A stretch of DNA of 64,000 nt from Axinella damicornis (Eukaryota > Porifera > Demospongiae > Axinellida > Axinellidae). The stretch covers positions 819,978 through 883,977 of the forward strand of contig OZ007509.1 of assembly GCA_963931865.1 (NCBI GenBank). Direction: 5' to 3'. The position numbers and the translations under genes are program-made. The notes beneath the pieces were generated by a model. The model ran no database searches. It was not told the DNA's origin and saw only the letters and a list, made by a program, of their open reading frames with translations. Positions 20,237-31,500 of this stretch are shown in pieces; position 1 is the stretch's first letter; each line of letters starts with the position of its first letter.

Positions 20237-22298
20237 ATTACCTGCAGTTACCTCTAGTTACCTCCAGGTACCTCCAGTTACCTCTAGTTACCTCCAGTTA
20301 CCTGCCGTTACCTCTAGTTACCTCCAGTTACCTGCAGTTACCTCCAGTTACCTGCAGTTACCTCCAGTTACCTCAAGTTACCTGCAGTTACCTCCAGCTA
20401 CCTGCAGTTACCAGTACCTGCACAGTTACCTGCAGTTACCTGCAGCTACCTGCAGTTACCTCTAGTTACCTCCAGTTACCTCTAGTTACCTCACGTTGCC
20501 TCCACTTACCTCAAGTTACCTCCAGTTACCTCAAAGTTTCCTGTAGTTACCTCCAGCTACCTGCAGTTACCTCCAGTTACCTCTAGTTACCTCCAGTTAC
20601 CTCTAGTTACCTCCAGTTACCTCCAACTACCTCTAGTTACCTCCAGTTACCTCTAGTTGGCTACCTCTAGTTACCTGCAGTTACCTCTAGTTACCTGCTG
20701 TTACCTCCAGTTACCGCTAGTTGGCTACCTCTAGTCACCTGCAGTTACTTCCAGTTACCTCCAATTACCTCTAGTTACCTGCAGTTATCTCCAGTTACCA
20801 CCAGTTACCTCTAGTTACCTGCAGTTACCTCCAGTTACCTCCAGTTACCTCTAGTTGGCTACCTCTACTTACCTGCAGTTACCTCCATTACCTCTAGTTA
20901 CCTCTAGTTACCTGCAGTTACCTCCAGTTACCTCTAGTTACCTCTAGTTACCTGCAGTTACCTCCAGTTACCTCCAGTTACCTCTAGTTACCTCTAGTTA
21001 CCTGCCGTTACCTCCAGTTACCTCTAGTTGGCTACCTCTAGTTACCTGCAGTTACCTCCAGTTACCTCCAGTTACCTCTAGTTACCTGCAGTTACCTCCA
21101 GTTACCTCTAGTTACCTGCAGTTACCTCTAGTTACCTCTAGTTACATGCAGTTACCTCCAGTTACCTGCAGTTACCTCTAGTTACCTCTAGTTACCTGCA
21201 GTTACCTCCAGTTACCTCTAGTTACATGCAGTTACCTCCAGTTACCTCCAGTTACCTCTAGTTACCTCTAGTTGGCTACCTCTAGCTACCTGCAGTTACC
21301 TCTAGTTACCTGCCGTTACCTCCAGTTACCGCTAGTTGGCTACCTCTAGTCACCTGCAGTTACTTCCAGTTACCTCCAATTACCTCTAGTTACCTGCAGT
21401 TACCTCCAGTTACCACCAGTTACCTCTAGTTACCTGCAGTTACCTCCAGTTACCTCCAGTTACCTCCAGTTACCTGCAGTTACCTCTAGTTACCTCTAGT
21501 TACCAGTTACCTCCAGTTACCTCTAGTTACCTCTAGTTACCAGTTACCTGCAGTTACCTCCAATTACCTGCGGTTACCTCTAGTTACCTGCGGTTACCTC
21601 TAGTTACCTCTAGTTACCTCCAGTTACGTCCAGTTACCTCTAGTTACCTGCAGTTACCTCTAGTTACCTCCAGTTACCTGCAGTTACCTCTAGTTACCTC
21701 CAGTTACCTCCAGTTACCTGCAGTTACCTCTAGTTACCTGCAGTTACCTCTAGTTACCTCTAGTTACCTCTAGTTACCTCTAGTTACCTCCAATTACCTC
21801 TAATTACCTCTAGTTACCTCCAGTTACCTCCAGTTACCTGCAGTTACCTCTAGTTACCTGCAGTTACCTCTAGTTACCTCTAGTTACCTCTAGTTACCTC
21901 TAGTTACCTCCAGTTACCTCTAGTTACCTCTAGTTACCTCCAGTTACCTCCAGTTACCTGCAGTTACCTCTAGTTACCTGCAGTTACCTCCAGTTACCTG
22001 CAGTTACCTCTATAGTTACCTCTAGTTACCTCTAGTTACCTCTAGTTACCTCTAGTTACCTCTAGTTACCTCTAGTTACCTCTAGTTACCTCCAGTTACC
22101 TCTAGTTACCTCTAGTTACCTCTAGTTACCTCCAGTTACCTCCAGTTACCTGCAGTTACCTCTAGTTACCTCTAGTTACCTGCAGTTACCTCCAGTTACC
22201 TCCAGTTACCTGCAGTTACCTCTAGTTACCTCCAGTTACCTCCAGTTACCTGCAGTTACCTCCAGTTACCTGCAGTTATGATTACCTCTAGTAACCGC
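20237..22298. repeat. 10-bp minisatellite array 1 (2.1 kb)
   Basis: About 200 tandem units GTTACCTNNA with NN mostly CT, GC or CC (GTTACCTCTA, GTTACCTGCA, GTTACCTCCA). Occasional GTTGGCTACC interruptions occur only in this array. It separates genes B and C. Its flanks (ATAACATTACCT left; GATTACCTCTAGTAACCGCT right) match those of array 2. Confidence 0.95.
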
Positions 22299-22319
22299 TA
22301 CTGAGTTCCCAGCCCTAAT

Positions 22320-22620
22320 AATAGTCCAAAATTGTGCTAGATCACCGGCCAACTTCACTCGTGCAGAATCCAATTTAGGGTAGCAAAACTGGGAGTTGAG
22401 AAAGAAGTGTATGGTTCATGTATTCTTGGATAGAACTACAAGAAAACACTCTGAGCAATCCTTCAAGTTAGTAGAACCAGCAGCTAGTTAGCTATATTTA
22501 GCTGGATGAAATAGAAAATAACGAATTCGCTGTTACTGAGTTCCGGCCCCGTAGGTACACACCCTCTTCTGAGATTAATTAGCTGAATGACTCGATCTCC
22601 GATGACAGGGTGAAATGTAG
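22320..22620 (+). promoter_or_regulatory. Conserved upstream block of gene C
   Basis: The ~300 bases before the gene C start match 48815-49080 before gene E closely (for example ACAAGAAAACACTCTGAGCA and GAGTTCCGGCCCCGTAGGTA). It probably contains the promoter and 5' UTR. No TATA box or specific factor site is claimed; conservation may reflect only recent duplication. Confidence 0.4.
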
Positions 22621-22641
22621 ATGTCGTGGCTCGCTCTGACC

Positions 22642-22683
22642 ATGGATAATTAAGACTACGTAAACGTAGTCTTAATTATCCAT
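22642..22683. mobile_element. 42-bp perfect palindrome inserted with 9-bp target duplication
   Basis: Two 20-base perfect arms (22642-22661 and 22664-22683) flank an AA spacer. GCTCTGACC precedes (22633-22641) and follows (22684-22692) the palindrome, while the paralogue at 49081 has a single GCTCTGACC. The insert plus duplication is 51 bases, in frame, but the palindrome contains TAA after MSWLALTMDN, destroying the signal peptide. No known family is assigned. Confidence 0.85.
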
Positions 22684-25600
22684 GCTCTGACCGTCTTGTT
22701 GGTGCTGAGCAGCTGCAGCTGCTGGATGCTAGCTGGAGGACAGACATGCTCCCTCTCAGGTACTAGCTAAGAATATTTTAAAGCCAATATCAGATTTTAT
22801 GCATGGTGGCGATCACATATCGGCCATGAATGTGCAATGTAGCTGCTGATTACTTCAGAACGCGCGTTTTAGCTGCTGACAAATGCGTTAAAAATCTGAT
22901 ACATCATTTCATCATCATCCATGCAGCTATCAGCTTGTGATTTATACTGCAACCATATTCACCATCATCCATGCAGCTGCTGACTATTCACTGCATACTC
23001 CTACTGTGAGTGCTGAGAGAGTGTATGGCTCAACTCCTGGTGTTAGAGTGACCTGGAGCACAACAGCACCACCTGAGTGTGTGGCATCTGTCACAGTGGA
23101 GCTCAGAACTAGTAGAAGTGGGAGTGTAGTGATCATGAGATCCTACACAACTACCAATACATCAGGGACTGAGGTCATTCAGACTGGTCTCAGGTGTCAA
23201 AAAACCTACTACATCAGAGTGGTGGTTACTGGAGTATCCTCACATGGTACACTGAGCAGCAACACAGTAGAAGTAATTGCTGGAGGTAAAATCACTGCCT
23301 GTACGTATACGTAGCTACAGTTGTTTTGTGTATACAATTGATTGTTACAGCAACTTTTACTGGATTGTATTATGACATTTCACAGATATACCAACACCAA
23401 CCGGAATGACAGCTAAAACCACTGCACAGATATACCAGCTCCAAGAGCTGAAGTGACTGCAGACAACACAAGTATCAGAGTGTTGTGGGTGTGGTCACGT
23501 CAGGGTCTGCTCATGTGTCTTGACAGTGTTAGAGTTGACTACCAACCTGAGGGAGGTTCTCTGATGATGTACACAGTGGACAATGCAACAGCAACCAGTA
23601 CCACCTTGTCCAACCTCCCGTGCAACACACAGTACACCATCAGTGCATTTGTTGTTGTGGGTGGTAGGACTCTTACAAGGAGTAACACCAGAGTGGTTTC
23701 TCTACCAGCAAGAGGTATTGTAGTACTTCAACTATTTTAGCCGCCATATTACACTTTGTATTATTGTATTATGTTATCCCCTCCAGCCCCTCCCACTCCC
23801 ACTGAGGTCACTGTTCAGGTCATGAATGCCTCAAGTGTCAGGGTAGCATGGCAGTGGACTATAGTTCAGGACCAGCTCCCAGCTGCTTCAACACCACACG
23901 TGTGACCTACCATCCTGAGGGAGGTGGTGAGTCCTCCCTGCAGCTCAGGGACCCAGCAGCAAATGACACCATCCTCACGGGCCTCCAGTGCAACACACGC
24001 TACACCATCACTGTGGTGGCCACTGCTGGAGAGTACAGGAGAGAGAGTGCTGCAATGACAGTGTTCCTTCCACTACTAGGTATGACCAGCACGTGTACCA
24101 GTACGCTCACTATGGAAATAATTGTGGTCTCTATTATGCACTGCAGGTCCACAGAATCTCTCAGCAGCTGTGCTGTCCCCTACCTCAGTGTATTTGACAT
24201 GGGTGGCTCCCTGTGACACACAGCAATACCGTATATACTACAGGGGGACATGTGGGACCTATGTTGATGAGGGCAGTCAGGACACCAGTCGTACTGAATA
24301 CACATTTGATGAACTCCAAAAAGGCATCAACTACACTTTCACTGTCAACCAGACTGGGTTTGGAGGAGGTAGAGTGCTCGCTACTGGTCCAGTGTATGCA
24401 ATGACCTTCACAGCAGGTATGACAGTGAATATTCAAATGTACTGTAGCTAAATCAACACTGCCTTTCACCTTCAGTCCCCTCAAGAGCTCCACAGTCGTT
24501 GGAGATCTCATTTGTACAATCCACTGAAGTATCCCTCAACTGGAGAGAGGTGCCTTGTGATCAACAAAACGGACCAATCACTGGCTATGTTGTGCGGTAC
24601 TATGCAACCTGTAGTCCTGACAGAGATGTGCAGCAGACCAAGTCAGTAGTGACAACAGGAAGCATCATTGATGGTCTTACTCCAAACACTGATCGAGTAT
24701 GCTTTCCAAGTGGCAGCAGTCAACACCAATGGAACTGGACCATTCAGTGAAGCCATCACACTGGGAGGTAAGTGATATGATGTTAGCTGCAAATTTCAAC
24801 TCCAGATGATGCCCCTATTGTATGTGCAGGAGCTCCACAGTCGGTTGTGGTCAGTCCAGTGAACTCCACCTCCGTGACTGTCTCCTGGAGTGAGGTTCAG
24901 TGCTTCAATGGAAATGGAGCAATCACCCACTACCTTGTGCAGTATCATTCCATGTTTGGTGGTGCTGCGCAGAATGTAACAACTGATGATACAGTTCAAA
25001 CTGTTTCAGGCCTGACTCCAAACATTGCTGTGTACACATTCCGAGTGGCAGCTGTTGGGGCTAATGGGGTGACTGGACCATTCAGCAATCCTGTCAATAC
25101 ATCTGCAGCTGGTAAATACTAGAAATTGTAAAAACAGTATCTTTCACTGCAGGGATGTCAACAATGCCTATTTCTCAGGTCACAATTGACTCAGGACCTC
25201 AGCACTATTATGTAACTCAGGAAGACACTACTAAAGGAAATTTTTTCTGTATATCTGCAGATGCACCCAGTTCATCGAGTGACCTTGGACCGCTGGCAGG
25301 AGTTGCTGTGATCATCATTGTGCTGGTGCTTGTAGCTGTCTGTATTGTGGTAGTACTCCTTATTCTGTGGAGGTAAGACTGTGTCTGTACCTTTGTCAAC
25401 ATGAGGTGGTTTCCATGATGCACTTGTACTTGTTTCCTTATAAGTGCATTTCATCTGCTCAGTTTGTGGTAGCTACACCCATGTATGGCTTTCCTCTAGC
25501 AGAAGAAAAGGAAAGGGCATGAAAGTCACTGCAGTGGAATTGGCTGACATAACAGATACTGACAGCAAAGAGGAACAAGATGCAGCTACAGCTGTTGACA

Positions 25601-25822
25601 ACATCTGCTATGAAAGAGTTCCTAGTAAGTTAAACATATTGCATCAGGTATTGTATGTTTTTGTAAAGAAGGAAGAGTCATACCCAGGCCCCTGCCTTGC
25701 AAGTGCTTGGTGGGATCTGACTAGGAATGTATACCGTAGTCGCGCGTTATTAGGCGCAGCTCACTTATAGGCGCATATTCACTGTTAGGCGCAGGTTCAA
25801 CTCTCGTCCCAGGTACTCGCTG

Positions 25823-26060
25823 TTAATATGTGCATGGAGGATCAATGAATCTCATTAAAAATCGGCAAACCATCCCAAACTGGCACACAGTGCAAGTCTA
25901 GGCCGTTTTGAGGGCCCATTCTCACCAACTATGAATCTCATTAATATGTGCATGGAGGATCAATGAATCTCATTAAAAATCGGCAAACCATCCCAAACTG
26001 GCACACAGTGCAAGTCTAGGCCGTTTTGAGGGCCCATTCTCACCAACTATGAATCTCATT
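25823..26060. repeat. 118-bp tandem duplication in the gene C TM-Ig intron
   Basis: Two adjacent near-identical copies begin TTAATATGTGCATGGAGGAT (25823 and 25941). They lie in a 900-base block (about 25740-26640) absent from B, D and E that also contains a poly-C/poly-G stretch and several GATTCATTGG/AATGA motifs. The block looks like an inserted repeat of unknown type. Confidence 0.75.
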
Positions 26061-27113
26061 AACCCCCATTGACGTCTGTAGGCGTCATTTTGACCCTATG
26101 CACTCATAGGGCTTCTCGTCAGTCCAAAAAGAGACCAAAAAGTCTTCAGAGGGCCTAGGGACAATTTTGAGGGACGAACCCAAAAATTTGGTCAGATTTC
26201 GGCGCGCCCTCCCCACTAAATGAAAGGCAGGGGGGTTTCGAAAGGGGGGGCAGGCCCCCCCCCCCCCTTCGACTGTTGTGGGCGTTTTTTGATTTTAATG
26301 AGATTCATTGGCCCGAGGATTTTTTGATTCTAATGATATTCATAGACCCCACCCAGGGCCTCAAGAAAACATGCAAATTGGTGGTGTAAGGTGTGCCATC
26401 AGTCAGATCTGGCCCAAGTTTAGGGAAATGCTGGGCGAAAATCCGGCTGACATCCACATTTGACCTCCGATTGCTGGCCTTGTGGGGGGTCATGAATATC
26501 ATTAACGGTATTGCCAGAGGGGTCTCTCCATGTGTGCGGGCCCCACCAAGTTTGGCCGCTGAGGAGCGTATGCTGTGGGAGAGGAGTACCTACGAAGGTG
26601 GTGTGCGCTGAATGCATGAAAATGTGTTGTCTTGGTGGGAAGAATTCGGTGGTTAAAGGGTTAAGCGCTGCAGTCTTCTTCCAGAAATTCTGCCATTTTC
26701 GATCCTACGGAGCGGAAAAAAGCTATAATGAGAATGGCAAAATCACAGTTTATTGCAAAGTGTCGACTTCAGTGGCAGAGATTGAAGATCTTCTAAAGTT
26801 CAACCATATATTCACAGTCACACATCAAGACAAATAAATTTCAACTGGGCCTATGCAGTTCATGTCCAAAGCCCTATAGAAGAGAGTTATTTACCCCGTG
26901 TGCGCATGCGCAGCAAGTGGTAGAGTGATTGCTTTGTCTGTCAGCATGTTCGTTTGTTTGTGGACACAGCAGTTTGGGTGAAATAGGAACACTAGCAGCC
27001 TACTGTTGCTGTGTATAAATTACTTACTCACAAACGAGTTGTACGAAGAGCTCTGTCCACAATAACCACACCTCGATTTCAATATTATTTACAGTAATGT
27101 CGACATGTCCTCT

Positions 27114-27261
27114 ATTAGATATTCCTAAAGCACAGCCCACACATCGAACGTTGATGCAAACAGTGCATGAAGGCCGGAAACATACTCCCCAAACGTTTCC
27201 TTAGCTATGCACTGTTTGCATCAACGTTCGATGTGTGGGCTGTGCTTTAGGAATATCTAAT
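27114..27261. repeat. Foldback inversion at the gene C Ig exon
   Basis: Perfect 55-bp arms at 27114-27168 and 27207-27261 enclose a 38-base spacer (27169-27206) that is the exact reverse complement of 27737-27774 inside the Ig exon. The event removed the normal acceptor and first codons of the Ig exon. Source and junction share the microhomology GTGCATGAAGG, pointing to template switching. Confidence 0.85.
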
Positions 27262-27513
27262 AGACCATTGTGGAGTACCAGCAGAAGGTGCTGTCTTTGG
27301 AGGGGGAGCAGGTCCCCTGACAGTGAAGGTTGCTGGCAGCCCCACCCCCACTATCACATGGCTCTTCAATGGGAAGAAGGTGAAGGATGACTACTCCACT
27401 GAGGTGGGGAAGGATGGATCACTGACACTCACGTGTGTGGAGCTGAAGCATGCTGGCACCTACACCTTCAGTGTCAGCAACAGTGTGGGCAGTGTGGAGG
27501 GGTGCACCAAACT

Positions 27514-27631
27514 TGTGGGCGTTTTTGATTTTAATGAGATTCATTGGCCCGAGGATTTTTGATTCTAATGATATTCATAGACCCCACCCAGGGCCTCAAG
27601 AAAACATGCAAATTGGTGGTGTAAGGTGTGC
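27514..27631. other. 118-bp filler insertion in the gene C Ig exon
   Basis: The inserted bases match 26279-26396 upstream in the same gene, apart from T-run lengths. They are bracketed by a 45-bp direct duplication of exon sequence (27469-27513 and 27632-27676). The insertion brings in-frame stops (for example …FDFNEIHWPEDF then TGA). Confidence 0.85.
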
Positions 27632-27964
27632 CAGTGTCAGCAACAGTGTGGGCAGTGTGGAGGGGTGCACCAAACTGGTCGTCCACACTGAGGATGAGGA
27701 CTGTACCAGTGCACCCAAAGTCGAGAGCCACCCAGTAGCTAAGGAAACGTTTGGGGAGTATGTTTCCGGCCTTCATGCACACAACAACGCTGCTTTCTTT
27801 TCACAATACCAGGTAATAAACTTAAGCACCTCCACGCTGTAGACCAGTTGCATAAAGGCATGGCGAGTACCAATTGCTCATGTTGCTATGGTGATTTTGA
27901 TACTGATATCCTGACCCATATATGGTTAATTGTGTCAATCTTTTGGTTCATAAATATAAATTCT

Positions 27965-28525
27965 ACAAGTAGCTTCGCTCGATCAGCTACTTCCCCCTCG
28001 TTCGCCTACGTGAGTAATCCGGTACGGATAGCTCTCTGTGCAGAGCTGCTGCTCCCCGATTGCGTCCGCTTCAGCTGCTGCTCACTGCGTGATTGCGTTT
28101 CAACTGCTGCTGAGCTCCTGGCTTGCATCCACTTCAGCTGCTGCTCGCCACTTGCATCCGCTTCGACTCTGCTCCCCGATGGCGTCCGCTTCGTCTGCTG
28201 CTCCCCGATTGCGTCCGCTTCAACTGCTGCTCCCCGATTGTGTCCGCTCCCCGTCAGCTGTTCTGGAAGATTCCAGCCATGTCCACTATTCATTTTTCCG
28301 TTAGCAACAGTACGTTAGCATCCGTATGCTATACACTTTATATGGGTTAGGGTGGGGTTAGGATCTGTATAAATACTGTATAGCATACGGATGCTAACGT
28401 ACTGTTGCTAAAGTTACGTCACTATTCTCGAACATTCTACAAGTACGAAGGTCGCGCGTCACTATAGTCTAGTCCCGCCCCACGAACATCCCACTTCCGT
28501 TACACACAGACACACACACACACAA
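27965..28525 (-). repeat. Inverse copy of the 29-bp minisatellite element, gene C
   Basis: Reverse-complement relative of 13089-13560, here in the intron between the Ig exon and the first D1 exon. It carries a later insertion, the snapback at 28301-28411. Edges include CTACTTCCCCCTCGTTCGCC and CCCACTTCCGTTACACACAG. Confidence 0.7.
28301..28411. mobile_element. 111-bp snapback element with 34-bp perfect arms
   Basis: Arms 28301-28334 and 28378-28411 are exact reverse complements starting TTAGCAACAGTACG. The loop contains GGGTTAGGGTGGGGTTAGG, resembling telomeric TTAGGG repeats and able in principle to form a G-quadruplex. It is absent from the related block in gene B. No coding capacity. Confidence 0.75.
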
Positions 28526-31500
28526 AATCTTAATGTATTGATTGATGGTTTGTACGTAAGTACCATAGAACTTAATACTTAAGTACGAGGCAAATTTCTA
28601 AGGGCTAAAAGTCACATTCAGTTTATTAATTTTGGCTATCAAAATTGCCATAATGAATTGGCTTCACCATACCTCACCGACGCCTTAATGCAACTGATGT
28701 ACATGTATGTATGGCACATTACACCAGTGAATTGTCTTCTTTAGACCTTGCCCTCTGGGGAGGAAGGCCATCAGGTGACTGTAGGCAAAGTCTCAGCAAA
28801 CAGGCTCCTGAATCGATTCAGAAACATCACAGCTTGTGAGTTGAGTCTGATGTATTAAGAAACGATTGTGGTTTCTTGTTATCCGTGACAAAATTAATGA
28901 TGATTTCGTTCTCCCTTTAGAGGATGATCATCGTGTTGTTCTGGAGCCCATCTCTGGAAGAGTGAATTGTGAACACGAATACATCAACGCCTCCTACATA
29001 GATGTAAGACCCTCCACACAATATACAATACGTATAATATATTATATCACTGGTTTATTACTACATCTGACACACAGGGCTATTCTCAACGCAGGAAGTA
29101 CATTGCCACTCAGGGTGAGCTAGTAATACTCTCAGTAGTATGCATTGAAGTATTGACACAAACCTTTGCAGGTCCCCTCCCAAACACTGTCACTGACTTC
29201 TGGTGGCTGGTGTGGCAGGAGAAGATCCATGTAGTTGCCATGGTAACCAGTGTTAAGGAAGGGGGGCAGCAGAAGTGCGAGCAGTACTGGCCCAGCCAGG
29301 GGACCAAGGAGTACGGTCCATTCAAAGTCACCCTCACAGAGCAGCAGGTGTTTGCAGACTACACCATCCGACAGCTGCTTGTTGCTGTGAGTGTTGTGGC
29401 AGTCCTCATATTTATCTGTATTTATATCTAAGGCAGTTTGACTGCAAGATTACCGTGGCACTAGTCTTGTCAGCTGCAGCCCACTTGGGTAAGTTGCGTA
29501 CTAGCCATGCCTGCATTGTCTACTCCCACAGTGTGACAAGGGTGGGAGGACTCCACTGAAGGTGACCCAGTTCCACTTTACTTCCTGGCCAGACCACGGT
29601 GTTCCAGAGTATGCTGGGCCAACCCTCAACTACCTCCGTCGGATGAAGGCCCAGGTGAAACCCTCCAGAGGATCCATACTGGTTCACTGCAGGTCAGATA
29701 GAAATCGTTTATGGTGAGTAAATTTATGTTGGGCGAGTCCAAGAGGTAAATGATGTCATCGTCTTTCTCCCTGCAGTGCTGGTGTTGGGAGGACTGGCAC
29801 ACTGATTGCCATAGACACAGCTCTGGAGCAGTCTACCCAGGAGGGTGTGGTGGACATCCCTGCCACTGTCACCAAGATGAGGAAGCAGCGCATGAAGATG
29901 GTCCAATCCCCAGTGAGAGAGAACTAATGCATAATATATGTAGCTATGACTGTGCAGTTCACTTGGAATACTGTATGTAGTAGTTATGATACTAAGATAG
30001 TATCGGCAACGGTTTGCACAATTCTCATGTGCATACTATAAGCGCGTGTTACTGTATGAGAGCTCTTCTGTGCATGAGTAATAATTATTCTCTCCCTCTG
30101 TGATCCAGGAGCAGTATGTGTTCATCCATGATGCTGTTCTGGAGTCCCTCACCTGTGGGGACACCCAGATCCCAGCCTCGGGACTGGTTGGTGCCATTGA
30201 GAAGATGAAGCAGAGGGACAGTGAAACTGGGAGGACAGGATTTGAGACCCAGTTCCATGTATGTGATATACTCACTTCAAAGGATGTGTTTACCTCAACA
30301 TGTGGAGACACACATCTGTGTGTAGCTGTCCCCAAAGAAGGATATTGCCTTCAGTCATACTTAATGACCATGTATACTTTCACATTGGTTCAGAGTGTTT
30401 AGATAACCTCTATTTAAACACAAATTGGGAACACAGGTAGCTACAATGAGATACTCTAACATTTTCAGGACGGCTACAGTACACTGGTTTTGAGTGCACA
30501 TGCACAAACATCTGTTGTTTGTGCCGAATGCTTGTACACAGGATGCATCATTGCACACAGGAGATGCTTGTATACTTTTGTACTCACGCAAAGAGGTGGC
30601 TTGGTCAGTAGGGAGTCTCCCAGCAAGCCACAATATGGTTTGTAGCTGACCTGGACTTGTGACTATGTAAATGATTTCTCAATCTGCAACTGTATACTGT
30701 GTGCAGTGAACAAACAGTAGCTACCCTGGCTTGGTCAGTAGGGAGACACCCAGCAAGCCACAATGGGTGCTTCCTACCTCACCAGAACTGTAACTGACCA
30801 ATTGCGTTACTGTGTATTATGGGTGTTCCAGTATCCACACAAGGGTTAAAATGACTGCAGTGTTGGTAATACTGATACCAAGTATTAAGTGTGTGCAAGG
30901 AGTCCATGCATGCCCCCATGTCATGTCCCTTAGAAGGATGGTGATTGTATGTATGGCATAATGTACATGTAGCAGATGTATTGCTACATGCGGTGGTCCA
31001 AGTGAGCAATGGCAGCCAACAGTGAGACAAATATCCAAACAGCTCCACCATCAAGGTGAAGTTCTGCACAAAACAGGAAGATAAACAGTGATCCTGATGG
31101 TGTAATCAGAATGGTTGTGTGACTTCCGAGAGTCTACCATCCACACAGCTAGCTGTCACGCCACAGCTGCTGGCAAGCTGCAAACCCCACCATATACCCT
31201 CCCCTTGATGGTTGTCTCCTCTTTCTCCGTCTGACCAGACGAGATAGAGTTGGGCCGTGTCTGGGAGCTGTGGCCCCAGGTCTTGTATGGTGGATGGGAT
31301 ATACTATAGCTAGAAAATGGACATCAACTGCCACGTGGCATTTTGTTTGTGGTTGTTGTGGCCTGAAAGGTCTGAGAGCTGGGCTCTCCCAAGCTCTATA
31401 TATAAAGTAGCCAATTTACTTCTGATGGTATGGAGTGTACTTTGTAAGTTATCTTTTCTGGGCAGTGGTGTTGTTTTGATAAGTACATTCCTGGTCCCTA

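Noticed and set aside
20184..20465. VTSSYLQLP repeat protein at the start of array 1
   Set aside because: Three 10-bp units give a ten-residue period; the frame stops early and array variants break it elsewhere.
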